In this document: piece after piece, positions 1-7,325 of the stretch
How positions within the stretch are numbered: the stretch's first letter is position 1
Layout of the letters: every line of letters starts with the position of its first letter
Source of the DNA: an uncultured Clostridia bacterium
GTDB taxonomy: Bacteria > Bacillota_A > Clostridia > TANB77 > CAG-508
DNA length: 38,362 nt
Assembly: GCA_944388685.1 (NCBI GenBank)
Contig: CALXJS010000008.1
Coordinates: 1 to 38,362 of the forward strand
Direction: 5' to 3'
Notes under the pieces: generated by a model
The model's database searches: none
What the model was told of the DNA's origin: nothing
The model's input: only the letters and a program-made list of their open reading frames with translations
Translations under genes and position numbers: made by a program

Positions 1-101
1 GCTAATAAGTGTCTTCTGTTTGATTTTGTTCTTTTTACTTTTCCTGTTGCTGTTAAAGAATATCTTTTCTTTGCAGCCTTATTTGTTTTTAATTTTGGCA
101 T
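1..101 (-). CDS. rpmI: 50S ribosomal protein L35, 3' end outside the window
   Basis: Reading the minus strand from the ATG at 101 gives a peptide starting [17 protein letters not shown], rich in Lys and Arg, which is the conserved start of bacterial ribosomal protein L35. The reading frame stays open to the window edge, so the last part of the gene is missing. A GGAGG ribosome site lies just upstream (about 108-117). It follows infC by 21 nt, the standard infC-rpmI-rplT order; rplT would lie outside the window. L35 is a structural component of the large ribosomal subunit. Confidence 0.95.
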   Translation of the reverse strand, partial: MPKLKTNKAAKKRYSLTATGKVKRTKSNRRHLL

Positions 102-122
102 AATACATTCTCCTCCCTAAAT

Positions 123-638
123 TTATTTTTCAGTTTTTTTTGCAAGAATTGTAAACATATTTCTACCTTCAAGCTTTGGTGCTTTTTCTACAACTGCAAT
201 ATCACTCATATCTTCTATGAATTTATTTAAAACAACTTCGCCTGCTTTTGAATTGTTTACTTCTCTTCCTCTAAATCTAACGGTTATTTTTACCTTGTTT
301 CCATCTTGTATGAATTTTTTAGCGTTTTTAGATTTAAAACTAAAATCATGTTCTTCGATATTAGGAGTTACTCTTATTTCTTTAATTTCAAAACTTTTTT
401 GCTTTTTCTTAGCTTCTTTTTCTTTCTTTGCTTGCTCAAACTTATATTTTCCATAGTTCATAATTTTACAAACTGGTGGATTTGCATTTGGTGAAACTAA
501 AACTAAATCTAAGTTTTTCTCTTCGGCTTTTTCCAAAGCTTCGTTTAAAGAAATAATTCCTATTTTTTCTCCACTATCTCCGATTAGTTGAACTTCTTTT
601 GCTCTTATTTGACCATTAATTGGTAATTCTTGTTTTAT
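123..638 (-). CDS. infC: Translation initiation factor IF-3 (AUA start proposed)
   Basis: IF-3 binds the 30S subunit, discriminates initiator tRNA and start codons, and prevents premature 50S joining. The product contains the family opening KQELPINGQIRAKEV, a lysine-rich linker and the C-terminal domain. The open frame continues upstream to an ATG at 719, but that gives a 198-aa protein with a 27-residue non-family extension. A GGAGG ribosome site (about 646-651) sits 8 nt before an in-frame ATA codon at 638-636. Starting there gives 171 aa, the normal IF-3 length. Rare starts (AUU, AUA, AUC) are known for infC and underlie its autoregulation, because IF-3 itself rejects them. The AUA choice here is an inference from spacing and length. 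It heads the infC-rpmI operon and is preceded by a structured leader. Confidence 0.95.
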   Translation of the reverse strand: MKQELPINGQIRAKEVQLIGDSGEKIGIISLNEALEKAEEKNLDLVLVSPNANPPVCKIMNYGKYKFEQAKKEKEAKKKQKSFEIKEIRVTPNIEEHDFSFKSKNAKKFIQDGNKVKITVRFRGREVNNSKAGEVVLNKFIEDMSDIAVVEKAPKLEGRNMFTILAKKTEK

Positions 639-813
639 ACAAAACACCTCCAATACCTTATAGAAATTGTACTTTCCTATAACGCAAAAAATTTGACTTT
701 TGTTACAAGTCAAATCCAAAATAAAACTAGCATAAAAATATGCTAATCATATTTAATTTCTAACCTTTTTCCTCACTTGGATAAGGTGAGAAGTTTGACT
801 TCTTCTTGTAACG
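639..813 (-). promoter_or_regulatory. Structured 5' leader of the infC operon
   Basis: About 175 nt of untranslated RNA would separate the promoter at 820-849 from infC. It contains a GAAGT/ACTTC hairpin (790-802), a CTCAC/GTGAG hairpin (772-790) and a terminator-like hairpin (728-745). Clostridia and bacilli commonly regulate infC-rpmI-rplT through an L20-binding or attenuation leader; assignment to that class is by position and architecture only. Confidence 0.65.
716..745 (-). terminator. Attenuator-like hairpin in the infC leader
   Basis: On the minus strand a perfect 7-bp stem (TAGCATA/TATGCTA, 728-734 with 739-745) is followed by a T-rich run (GTTTTATTTT). It lies between the promoter and infC, so it would act as a conditional terminator rather than an operon end. 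Confidence 0.6.
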
Positions 814-819
814 TTAAAT

Positions 820-849
820 ATAATATCATATTAATAGCTAGTTTGTCAA
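820..849 (-). promoter_or_regulatory. infC operon promoter
   Basis: Minus strand -35 TTGACA (849-844), 18-nt spacer, -10 TATTAT (825-820) with an extended-10 TG. It faces infC and is close to the sigma-A consensus. Confidence 0.8.
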
Positions 850-868
850 GCATTTTTCAAACTTTTTA

Positions 869-889
869 TAAAAAGGCTATATTAACCTT
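869..889 (-). terminator. Putative terminator after hemW
   Basis: Minus strand AAGGTT/AGCCTT 6-bp stem (one G-U pair) followed by a short T run, about 20 nt past the hemW stop. The stem is short, so confidence is modest. Confidence 0.45.
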
Positions 890-913
890 GTTACAGTTCA
901 GTACACAATATTA
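887..913 (-). repeat. GTACTGAAC-type palindromic unit overlapping the hemW stop
   Basis: TTGT and ACAA flank a centre containing AGTTCAGTAC, and the unit runs into the hemW stop codon (911-913). Similar GTACTGAAC or GTACTGGAC units overlap the stop codons at 14867 and 26992. The shared position relative to genes is the main evidence that this is a family. Confidence 0.45.
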
Positions 914-2188
914 AATGAATTCTTCCCATACCAGATTTGCTAAATCTAATCCTTTATTTGTCAGTTTTATGTAATCTCCATCTATCATAATTAATTGTTC
1001 TTCCACTAGTTTTTCTAACTCTTTTCTATATAGAAATATAGGATTATCTATATACTTTTCTTTGAATTTTGAGATTTGTACACCTTCTATTTTTCGCAAG
1101 CCTAAAAGCATATATTCTTTTTTCTTATCCTCTATGTTTTGAACCTCTTCTATTTCATAAATTTTTTCTATTTGTTTTATTTTATGAACTTTCTCTTCAT
1201 CTCTTCGATTATTCTCTATATTTTTTTCTGTATCCGTCCTTTGGGCATTCGTAAATATTTTTGCTATTAGTTCATTATTTTCCACTTCCATATTATCTAC
1301 GTATTCCTCAATTGTTTCACAATTAGCATATCGAATATCATTTATATATGAATGTGCACCCAACCCAATTCCAATATATTCTTTTTGTAACCAACAATTT
1401 AGATTATGCTTTGATTCTTTTCCTTCTTTTGCGAAGTTAGAAATCTCATAATGTTTATATCCATTTAATTCTAATGTATCTTTCACATACCAATACATAT
1501 TTCTTTCTAAGTCTTCATCCATTTCTTGCAACTGATGGTTTCCTATTTTTTGTGCAATCACAGTTCCCTCTTCTATGATTAAAGAATACACACTAATATG
1601 CGTTGGTGCTGGTTTTAAATTTATAATTTCATTTAAACTTTCTTTTACATCCTCTATTCTTTGATTTGGTAGCCCTATCATTAAATCTACATTTATATTG
1701 TCAAATCCTACTTGATTTGCCAAACGATACGTTTCTAAAAATTGTTCAAATGAATGAATTCTACCAATTTCTTTTAAAATGCTGTTATTCGTACTTTGTA
1801 ATCCAATGCTTAAACGATTGATTTTTGCCTTTTTATAATCTTCCAATTTTTTTTGATTAACCGTTCCTGGATTTACTTCAATTGTGATTTCCATATCTTC
1901 AAATTTTGTTTGATTTCGTATTAATTTCATCTCTAGCAATTCCATAATTTCTACAATATATTGGCTATCAATAAAAGAAGGCGTACCGCCACCTATATAT
2001 ATTGTAGTTATGTTGTAACTATCTAAAAAATCCTTATTTTGAAAATATGAATTAATCTCTTTTTTCATTGCTTCCACATAGCCTTTTACCATGTTTTGTT
2101 TATTAGAAAAAGATATAAAATCACAATAATCACATTTGTGCTGACAAAACGGTATATGTATATATATTCCTAATTCTTTATTTTCCAT
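911..2188 (-). CDS. hemW: Radical SAM protein HemW (HemN/coproporphyrinogen oxidase-like)
   Basis: The radical SAM motif is at Cys15, Cys19 and Cys22 (CQHKCDYC), followed by GGGTPSF near residue 67. The fourth cysteine of true HemN is absent (Phe follows Asp), which points to HemW, a haem chaperone, rather than coproporphyrinogen dehydrogenase. At 425 aa it is longer than the usual ~375 because of a charged Lys/Glu-rich insertion at about residues 315-356, placed before the C-terminal HemN_C-like domain. The start overlaps the end of whiA by about 11 nt, so the two are probably translationally coupled. It closes the prmC-whiA-hemW group. Confidence 0.9.
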   Translation of the reverse strand: MENKELGIYIHIPFCQHKCDYCDFISFSNKQNMVKGYVEAMKKEINSYFQNKDFLDSYNITTIYIGGGTPSFIDSQYIVEIMELLEMKLIRNQTKFEDMEITIEVNPGTVNQKKLEDYKKAKINRLSIGLQSTNNSILKEIGRIHSFEQFLETYRLANQVGFDNINVDLMIGLPNQRIEDVKESLNEIINLKPAPTHISVYSLIIEEGTVIAQKIGNHQLQEMDEDLERNMYWYVKDTLELNGYKHYEISNFAKEGKESKHNLNCWLQKEYIGIGLGAHSYINDIRYANCETIEEYVDNMEVENNELIAKIFTNAQRTDTEKNIENNRRDEEKVHKIKQIEKIYEIEEVQNIEDKKKEYMLLGLRKIEGVQISKFKEKYIDNPIFLYRKELEKLVEEQLIMIDGDYIKLTNKGLDLANLVWEEFI

Positions 2189-3113
2189 TTGCTATCTCCA
2201 CAATTTTTTTCAATCTATAATTAACCCCTGATTTTCCGACTGGTTTTTTTAATAATTTTCCTAATTCCACCAGTGACATGTCTGGATTTTCTACTCTTAA
2301 CATTGCTATTTCTTTTAAATTGTCATCCAATTTATTAAATCTACCATCTTTTTGCAATTTTTTAATCGCTCCAATTTGCTCAATTGCCGCATTAATGGTC
2401 TTATTGAGATTTGCCGTTTCGCAATTCACAATTCGATTCACTTTCCCTCTCATCTCTTTTTGTATTCGGATATCTTCAAATTGCATAACCGCTTTATTGG
2501 CACCAATTAATGCTAACAATTTTGAAATTTCCTCTCCTTCTTTAAGATAAACAGAAAACTTATTACCTGTAATTAGTGTTTTTGCATGGATATCAAATTT
2601 TTCTAACTGCTTTTTCAAAAAAATTAGATTTTCTTCATTAGATACTGCAATTTCTAAATGATAAGAATTTTCTGGATTATTAATAGACCCTGCACCCATG
2701 AAAGCCCCTCTGATAAAAGCTTTCATACTTTCTTCTAGTCGTGTATTTTTTTGTGTATCTTTCTGCATATCTTTGTTACTACTTGCTTTTATATCTTCAA
2801 ATTCTGGTTTTAAGAAAATTTCATTATCTCGAATTTCTAAAAATTCTAAATTCCTAATATCCAATGACTTTGTCACAATATTAAATGTTTTTCCACTAAT
2901 GTCTATGTCATGGTGAATATCTAAATTTGATAATAGTTTAGAAAATCGATTAATATTATAGTCACTTTCTGTTGAAAATCGAAGATTTTTTCCTTTTACA
3001 ACAGTTGTATTTCCAGATATAACATAACCAATCAATTCAAATTTTACATTTTCTTTATTAGCTAAGTTATTTGTTTTATTTAATTCTTGTTTAATATCTG
3101 ATGAAAAAGACAT
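2178..3113 (-). CDS. whiA: DNA-binding protein WhiA
   Basis: The 311-aa product begins MSFSSDIKQELNK, the family's typical start, has the LAGLIDADG-like N-terminal region with an arginine-containing GAFMGAGSI segment, and ends in a helix-turn-helix domain (SLVELGKLLKKPVGKSGVNY). WhiA is widespread in Gram-positives and linked to cell division, chromosome segregation and, in actinomycetes, sporulation. The start at 3113 was chosen because GGAGG lies 8 nt upstream. A longer in-frame start at 3152 would add 13 residues encoded by a palindromic repeat unit (3129-3160). It sits between prmC and hemW; in many Firmicutes whiA neighbours rapZ and yvcK instead. Confidence 0.93.
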   Translation of the reverse strand: MSFSSDIKQELNKTNNLANKENVKFELIGYVISGNTTVVKGKNLRFSTESDYNINRFSKLLSNLDIHHDIDISGKTFNIVTKSLDIRNLEFLEIRDNEIFLKPEFEDIKASSNKDMQKDTQKNTRLEESMKAFIRGAFMGAGSINNPENSYHLEIAVSNEENLIFLKKQLEKFDIHAKTLITGNKFSVYLKEGEEISKLLALIGANKAVMQFEDIRIQKEMRGKVNRIVNCETANLNKTINAAIEQIGAIKKLQKDGRFNKLDDNLKEIAMLRVENPDMSLVELGKLLKKPVGKSGVNYRLKKIVEIANGK

Positions 3114-3128
3114 TGTTTTTCCTCCTTG

Positions 3129-3160
3129 TTGTCCATTTTGGCACGTCCCCATTAGTTCAA
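3129..3160 (-). repeat. GGGGACG-type palindromic unit between prmC and whiA
   Basis: A degenerate copy of the dispersed palindromic family. Minus-strand ends are TTGAAC and GGACAA, with ATGGGGACGTGC in the centre. It overlaps the prmC stop codon (3152-3154) and ends before the whiA ribosome site. Confidence 0.6.
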
Positions 3161-3997
3161 TTTTGCTACAATCACTCTGTCATTATCAAATAAATCTTTT
3201 TTACAATACGAATTTGTATATTGTTTCTCATCTTCTATGATTTGCATGACTTCTTCTTTTTGGTCATATCCGATTTCTAGGCAGATATATCCACCATATT
3301 TTAGATATGCATATCCTTCTGCAATGATTTTTCTATAAAAATCTAAACCGTCTTCTCCACCATCTAATGCTAATCTTGGCTCTTTTCTTACTTCTCTATC
3401 TAATTTTTCAATTTCTTCTCTTCTGATATATGGCGGATTTGATACTATGATATCATATTTTTCTTGTCCTAAATTTTTAAAAAGATTCGATTCTACAAAT
3501 GTAATTTTATCTTGTACATGATTATTTTTTGCATTAGAAATCGCAATATCTAATGCTTTTCCACTAATATCTAATGCTGTTATTTCTACATTTTCCAGAT
3601 ATTTTGCTAAAGATACCGCAATTGCTCCACTTCCTGTACATAAATCTAATATCTTTTTCGCTCTTGTTTTTTTAGCTATCTTCATAACTTCTTCTACTAA
3701 TATTTCTGTGTCTTGCCTTGGTATTAACACATTTTCATCTACATAAAAGTTTAATTTCATAAATTCTTTCTGATGTGTAATATGTTCTATTGGTTCTCCT
3801 TGCTTTACCAATTCCACATATTTTAGATATTCTTGTTCTTCTTTTTCTGTTAATTTTTGGTCATCATAGACAATTAGATATTGCCTTGGCTTTTTTAGTA
3901 CATATTGTAATAATAACCTTGCTTTTAATTTGGGTGTTGATACCTTTTCTAATTTTAATACTGTTACCCCTTTTATCAAAGCTTGCTTAATTGTCAT
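3152..3997 (-). CDS. prmC: Release factor glutamine methyltransferase PrmC
   Basis: PrmC N5-methylates the glutamine of the GGQ motif in peptide release factors RF1 and RF2. The 281-aa protein has the SAM-binding segment LDLCTGSGAIA (about 117-127), the diagnostic NPPY catalytic motif at 187-190, and an N-terminal helical domain. The start at 3997 has AAGGTGG upstream. It is the first gene of prmC-whiA-hemW and has a good promoter at 4024-4052. In many Firmicutes prmC is next to prfA; here prfA is not visible. Confidence 0.93.
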   Translation of the reverse strand: MTIKQALIKGVTVLKLEKVSTPKLKARLLLQYVLKKPRQYLIVYDDQKLTEKEEQEYLKYVELVKQGEPIEHITHQKEFMKLNFYVDENVLIPRQDTEILVEEVMKIAKKTRAKKILDLCTGSGAIAVSLAKYLENVEITALDISGKALDIAISNAKNNHVQDKITFVESNLFKNLGQEKYDIIVSNPPYIRREEIEKLDREVRKEPRLALDGGEDGLDFYRKIIAEGYAYLKYGGYICLEIGYDQKEEVMQIIEDEKQYTNSYCKKDLFDNDRVIVAKLN

Positions 3998-4023
3998 ATG
4001 ACCACCTTCTTTCTCTTTTTCTC

Positions 4024-4062
4024 ATTATATATGTAAAAAGAAGATAAGTCAAACTTATCTTC
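4024..4062 (-). promoter_or_regulatory. prmC promoter with a dyad over the -35 box
   Basis: Minus strand -35 TTGACT (4052-4047), 17-nt spacer, -10 TATAAT (4029-4024). A perfect 9-bp inverted repeat GAAGATAAG/CTTATCTTC (4040-4048 with 4054-4062) has the -35 in its centre. It could be an operator, or a terminator-like hairpin since five T follow. Confidence 0.7.
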
Positions 4063-4183
4063 AATATAGCATGCCTACTATTAAATATTCCGAATAATTT
4101 ATTCAAAATATATTGTCTAAAAAAGTATAATATGATAATCTATTAATAGATAATGCTCTATTTTATCTATATAAAAAAGGGGG

Positions 4184-4762
4184 ATGGATAGATTGGAAAA
4201 TAAACAAGTAGCAACAGTTAGAACAATAACTGGTGAATTAATCGGTGGATTTATCCTTTATGGAATAGTATTTAGCATTTTATATAGTTTTATATATCCA
4301 GCAATAACCAATAGGATTTCAGAAGATTCATTAATATTAACAGCTATTATAGCCATTATTCTTCAAGGAATAACCGTATTTTGTGTATGGAGATGTAGTA
4401 TTGCCACTACTTTTAGAAAAAGATTAATAGAAACAAATGATGTAAAAACAGTTATGAAAAACCTTATGATTTTTACTGTTGTAATTTGTTTTTTAACTGC
4501 ATTGATGAATTTTGCACAAGTTAATGAAACAGTAGAAGATACAATAAATTCAGATGCAAGTTTAAGGATTTCAGAAACATATATGCAATATTTATATGAT
4601 GATGAAGAAATTGCTCAATATGAAGCTGAAAAAGAAAAAATAATCAGTGAAACTAAGACAAAATTATATACTTATTTAGCTGTTTTAGAAATTGGTTTAT
4701 TGGCTGTATATTTAGGTGTAGTACCACTACAAAAAAAGGCAATTTTAAAATATGCCGTATAA
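4184..4762 (+). CDS. Unrecognised four-helix membrane protein
   Basis: A 192-aa protein with hydrophobic segments at about residues 19-42, 50-70, 91-110 and 163-182. A charged, acidic loop (about 113-160) carries Glu-rich stretches between the third and fourth helices. I do not recognise a family. The ATG at 4184 directly abuts the GGGGG ribosome site; a TTG at 4193 is 9 nt from it and may be the real start (189 aa). The small membrane gene at 4781 follows 18 nt after the stop, and both share the terminator at 5062, so they are probably one operon. It is transcribed divergently from prmC. Confidence 0.75.
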   Translation: MDRLENKQVATVRTITGELIGGFILYGIVFSILYSFIYPAITNRISEDSLILTAIIAIILQGITVFCVWRCSIATTFRKRLIETNDVKTVMKNLMIFTVVICFLTALMNFAQVNETVEDTINSDASLRISETYMQYLYDDEEIAQYEAEKEKIISETKTKLYTYLAVLEIGLLAVYLGVVPLQKKAILKYAV

Positions 4763-4780
4763 TTGAAAGGGGAAAATAAG

Positions 4781-5050
4781 ATGACAATAGTATATATAAT
4801 ATTATTAGTAGCAATGGGAATACTTTGTGCTTTTATACATAAAAATAAAGGGTATTCTCCAATAGCTGGATTTTGTTGGGGCTTTTTCTTTTTCATAATA
4901 GGACTAATTATAGTTTTATTGGAAAGAAATAAAGAAGATCAAGTAATAGCAGATAAAGGAAGATTATCAATGACACAATGGTTGTTTATATTCTTAGGTG
5001 TAGGAATTTTATTAATAATCATATTCTTTATTATAATGAGTTTAATGTAA
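4781..5050 (+). CDS. Unrecognised small two-helix membrane protein
   Basis: An 89-aa protein with one N-terminal transmembrane helix, a glycine/aromatic-rich second segment (GFCWGFFFFIIGLIIVLL) and a C-terminal helix. The ATG at 4781 is preceded by AAAGGGG at suitable distance, better than the upstream in-frame TTG at 4763. It is second in a two-gene operon with 4184-4762. The shape resembles small integral membrane proteins of unknown function; no specific role can be inferred. Confidence 0.75.
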   Translation: MTIVYIILLVAMGILCAFIHKNKGYSPIAGFCWGFFFFIIGLIIVLLERNKEDQVIADKGRLSMTQWLFIFLGVGILLIIIFFIIMSLM

Positions 5051-5061
5051 TGTATTATATA

Positions 5062-5095
5062 TTAAGGCCATTCACAAAAATGGTCTTAATTTTTT
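5062..5095 (+). terminator. Terminator of the two-gene membrane operon
   Basis: Plus strand stem TTAAGGCCATT/AATGGTCTTAA (one G-U pair) with a short loop, followed by TTTTTT, starting 11 nt after the stop codon at 5050. Confidence 0.85.
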
Positions 5096-5111
5096 ATTGT
5101 ATAGGTACAAT

Positions 5112-5301
5112 AAAAAAAGCCCCGCCTTAGCCGTCAGCTTTTTAATTTTTAAGGACCTGCTCCTAAAAACAGGTGGGTGCCTACCTAAATACTTATGGGC
5201 TTCTCACTATATACTGTGAGCATGCACGCCATATTTGAGAGATTAGCCCCTCTTAAAATTTGTTGGTTCTAAAAATTATGCTCTTACGTACTACGCAGGG
5301 A
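5112..5301 (-). ncRNA. ssrS: 6S RNA
   Basis: The minus-strand transcript resembles 6S RNA, the RNA that mimics an open promoter and binds sigma-A RNA polymerase. A closing stem pairs CCCTGCGTAG (5' side) with CTAAGGCGGGG (3' side). The segment GCATGCTCAC...GTGAGAAGCCC matches the conserved apical part of 6S RNAs, and a GGCACCCACCTG...AGCAGGTCC element lies on the 3' side. It ends in GGGGC plus seven T. The 5' end may extend to about 5323 from the promoter. No long open reading frame is present. Assignment is by motif and architecture from memory; a covariance-model search would confirm it. Confidence 0.82.
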
Positions 5302-5329
5302 TTTTTGTAATTCTTATTAGATTATCTAT

Positions 5330-5358
5330 ATCTTAACATATCTAAATTCTTTTTACAA
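5330..5358 (-). promoter_or_regulatory. Promoter for the 6S RNA gene
   Basis: Minus strand -35 TTGTAA (5358-5353), 17-nt spacer, -10 TAAGAT (5335-5330) preceded by an extended TG. A start near 5323 fits a transcript of about 210 nt. Confidence 0.6.
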
Positions 5359-5453
5359 ATAGCTTTTTCTTTTTTAAATTTAGCTTTTCTCTTATATGAT
5401 TATTCTATCTCATTTTTTCATAAGTATACTCATTTTCTTTCGATTTTCTTTAT

Positions 5454-5529
5454 TTGATTTCTTTAATAATTTATGCTAAAATATATTTATATTTATGAGG
5501 TTTTGAAGGCTAAATGCCTTCTTTTTTTT
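5454..5529 (+). promoter_or_regulatory. Orphan promoter followed at once by a terminator
   Basis: Plus strand -35 TTGATT (5454-5459), 17-nt spacer, -10 TAAAAT (5477-5482) with TG before it. Only about 15-20 nt after the expected start comes a GAAGGC/GCCTTC hairpin (5505-5521) and eight T. There is no gene between them or directly after, so this may express a ~40-nt RNA. Confidence 0.5.
5505..5529 (+). terminator. Strong intrinsic terminator without an upstream gene
   Basis: Perfect 6-bp GC-rich stem GAAGGC/GCCTTC, 5-nt loop, then TTTTTTTT on the plus strand. The nearest plus-strand gene ends at 5050 and already has its own terminator. Confidence 0.75.
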
Positions 5530-5591
5530 GTTCTATAAAAAAACTTTCTATTCATTTTTTTGCATTGATCTATATTTACGTTTTTTTGTAA

Positions 5592-6266
5592 TTACATTAC
5601 ATATAATAGTATGCAGAAAAATTGTAAAATACTACCTAGTAAAATAAACATATGGAAAATGGAATGCATCCATTTATGTTTTTTACCAACACCATACAAA
5701 ATCGCACCTATTGAATAGGCAATTCCACCTAATAATAGTAAAGTAAATCCTACTACGCCAAGTAATTGTGGTAAAAGTGTTATCTTTACAACAATACACC
5801 ATCCCATAACTAAATAGCATATCATAGAAAATTTTTTATATTTCTTAATATCAATTGAGTTTAAAACAATTCCCAATATTGCCATAGCCCATATGATGCC
5901 AAATATTGTCCAGCCTGTAGCAGTATCATATTCTCTTAAAGTACATAAAGCAAATGGTGTATATGAACCTGCTATTAACAAAAATATAGAACAATGGTCT
6001 AACACTTGGAATACTCTTTTAGAGTATCTCTTTGGACTTAATCCATGATATATACTAGACATGGTATATAGAATAATCATGGTTGCACCATAAATAGAAC
6101 CACTAACCACACCATATCCATTTCCATGTACAGCTGCAAATACAATACATAAAACAGTAGCAACAATTCCTAAAACTGCTCCTACAATATGAGAAGTCAT
6201 GTTGAAAATTTCTTCTCCTTTTGTATATTTGGGTAATATTCTATCTTTTAATTTTACTCTATCCAT
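5592..6266 (-). CDS. trhA: Hemolysin III / PAQR-family membrane protein (TrhA-like)
   Basis: A 224-aa protein with about seven transmembrane helices. It shows the family landmarks: a histidine in NMTSHIVG near residue 26, SSIYH near 73, the LDHxxIFLLIAGSYTPF block near 89-106 and a C-terminal HSIFHMF. Bacterial members are called hemolysin III or TrhA; hemolytic activity is not generally established, and roles in membrane fluidity have been reported. The ATG at 6266 has no adjacent ribosome site. The AGGAG is 35 nt upstream, separated by a hairpin. It is monocistronic with its own promoter. Confidence 0.9.
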   Translation of the reverse strand: MDRVKLKDRILPKYTKGEEIFNMTSHIVGAVLGIVATVLCIVFAAVHGNGYGVVSGSIYGATMIILYTMSSIYHGLSPKRYSKRVFQVLDHCSIFLLIAGSYTPFALCTLREYDTATGWTIFGIIWAMAILGIVLNSIDIKKYKKFSMICYLVMGWCIVVKITLLPQLLGVVGFTLLLLGGIAYSIGAILYGVGKKHKWMHSIFHMFILLGSILQFFCILLYVM

Positions 6267-6274
6267 CTTTTTTT

Positions 6275-6306
6275 ATAAGTTTACTTTAAAAAAAACTTAT
6301 TCTCCT
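6275..6306 (-). promoter_or_regulatory. Ribosome site separated from the trhA start by a hairpin
   Basis: Minus strand AGGAG (6306-6302), then an 8-bp stem ATAAGTTT/AAACTTAT (6300-6293 with 6282-6275, 10-nt loop), then 8 nt and the ATG. Folding the hairpin would bring AGGAG to a normal 9 nt from the start. No closer purine-rich site or alternative in-frame start exists. Confidence 0.6.
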
Positions 6307-6349
6307 CTCTTTTATTTTAAAAGATTTATATTTCATTTTTGTTTGTGCC

Positions 6350-6379
6350 ATTATATCATTTTTATTCATAGTATGTAAA
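6350..6379 (-). promoter_or_regulatory. trhA promoter
   Basis: Minus strand -35 TTTACA (6379-6374), 18-nt spacer, -10 TATAAT (6355-6350) with extended TG. It predicts a 5' leader of about 75 nt. Confidence 0.7.
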
Positions 6380-6424
6380 GTGTTAGGGTAACAAAATATA
6401 TACTTGACCGTTTCAGTAGCCCTC

Positions 6425-7294
6425 TTATATTTCTATATCGCGATAAGTGGTTACCATTTTTGCACCTTGCTTAATCAAGTCATTTGTTCCTACCGAATTC
6501 ATTTCATTAATATTTCCTGGCACGACATAAACATCTCTTCCCTGCTCTAGTGCAAAATCAACTGTTAGCAAAGTTCCACTTTTCTTTTTAGCTTCTACCA
6601 CAATAACTCCCTTGCTCATACCACTTATGATTCTGTTTCTAGCTGGAAAATTCATTTTTTCTGGCTTTACCCCTAAAGGATATTCTGATAGAATTGCTCC
6701 ATTTTCTTTTATAATTTTCTCATATAAATATTGATTTTCTTTCGGATATATAATATCTAATCCACTACCAATAATGCCAATGGTTATGCCTTTTGCTTTT
6801 ATTGCTCCAATATGTGCATGACTATCAATCCCTTTCGCTAATCCACTAACAATATTTATTCCTTGTTTGGCTAGATGATAGGAAAAATATTCTGCAACAT
6901 TTCTTCCATATGTACTTGCTTCTCTACACCCTATAATACCAATTGATGGTTTATTTACTATTTGAGGATTTCCTTTTATATACAATGTTACGGGATAATC
7001 ATATATATTCTTTAAAAGGGTCGGATATTCCTCATCTTCTATGCTAATAATTTGTACATTTTCTCTTTTCAAGTTTTCTATTTGTTTATCTATATGTTGT
7101 TTATTTTCTTCATTGACAATTTTATCTGCTAGTATTTCATTAAATCCTTTTAAATTTAAAATATCTGCTTTTTTTAATTGATAAATATTTTCTGGTGTTT
7201 GATACATTTTTAGTAAAATTTGCTTTCTTCTACTCCCTAATCCTTCTATTAAGGAAAGCCAAATCCAATATCTATTTTGTTCTAGTGATTTTAT
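6425..7294 (-). CDS. dprA: DNA processing protein DprA (AUA start proposed)
   Basis: DprA loads RecA on incoming single-stranded DNA in natural transformation and is also found in non-competent bacteria. The Rossmann core is clear: GIIGCREASTYG, SGLAKGIDSHAHIGA, SEYPLG and FPARNRIISGMSKG. The first ATG (7207) lacks a ribosome site and would cut off part of the N-terminal helical domain. Extending in frame adds 29 residues including WIWLSLIEGLGSRRK, a typical DprA start, back to an ATA at 7294 that is 7 nt after a perfect AAGGAGG. No ATG, GTG or TTG is available in between. The 289-aa product ends after the Rossmann fold and lacks the C-terminal winged-helix domain of longer family members. 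Confidence 0.9.
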   Translation of the reverse strand: MKSLEQNRYWIWLSLIEGLGSRRKQILLKMYQTPENIYQLKKADILNLKGFNEILADKIVNEENKQHIDKQIENLKRENVQIISIEDEEYPTLLKNIYDYPVTLYIKGNPQIVNKPSIGIIGCREASTYGRNVAEYFSYHLAKQGINIVSGLAKGIDSHAHIGAIKAKGITIGIIGSGLDIIYPKENQYLYEKIIKENGAILSEYPLGVKPEKMNFPARNRIISGMSKGVIVVEAKKKSGTLLTVDFALEQGRDVYVVPGNINEMNSVGTNDLIKQGAKMVTTYRDIEI

Positions 7295-7325
7295 ATTTAT
7301 TCCTCCTTCTTTTTTACTATATGAT

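Noticed and set aside
911..2188. Oxygen-independent coproporphyrinogen III oxidase HemN
   Set aside because: The cysteine pattern lacks the fourth Cys of true HemN, which fits HemW.
5112..5301. tmRNA or a riboswitch instead of 6S RNA
   Set aside because: There is no tRNA-like acceptor or tag-peptide frame, no gene directly downstream on that strand within a leader distance, and the closing-stem and apical boxes fit 6S RNA.
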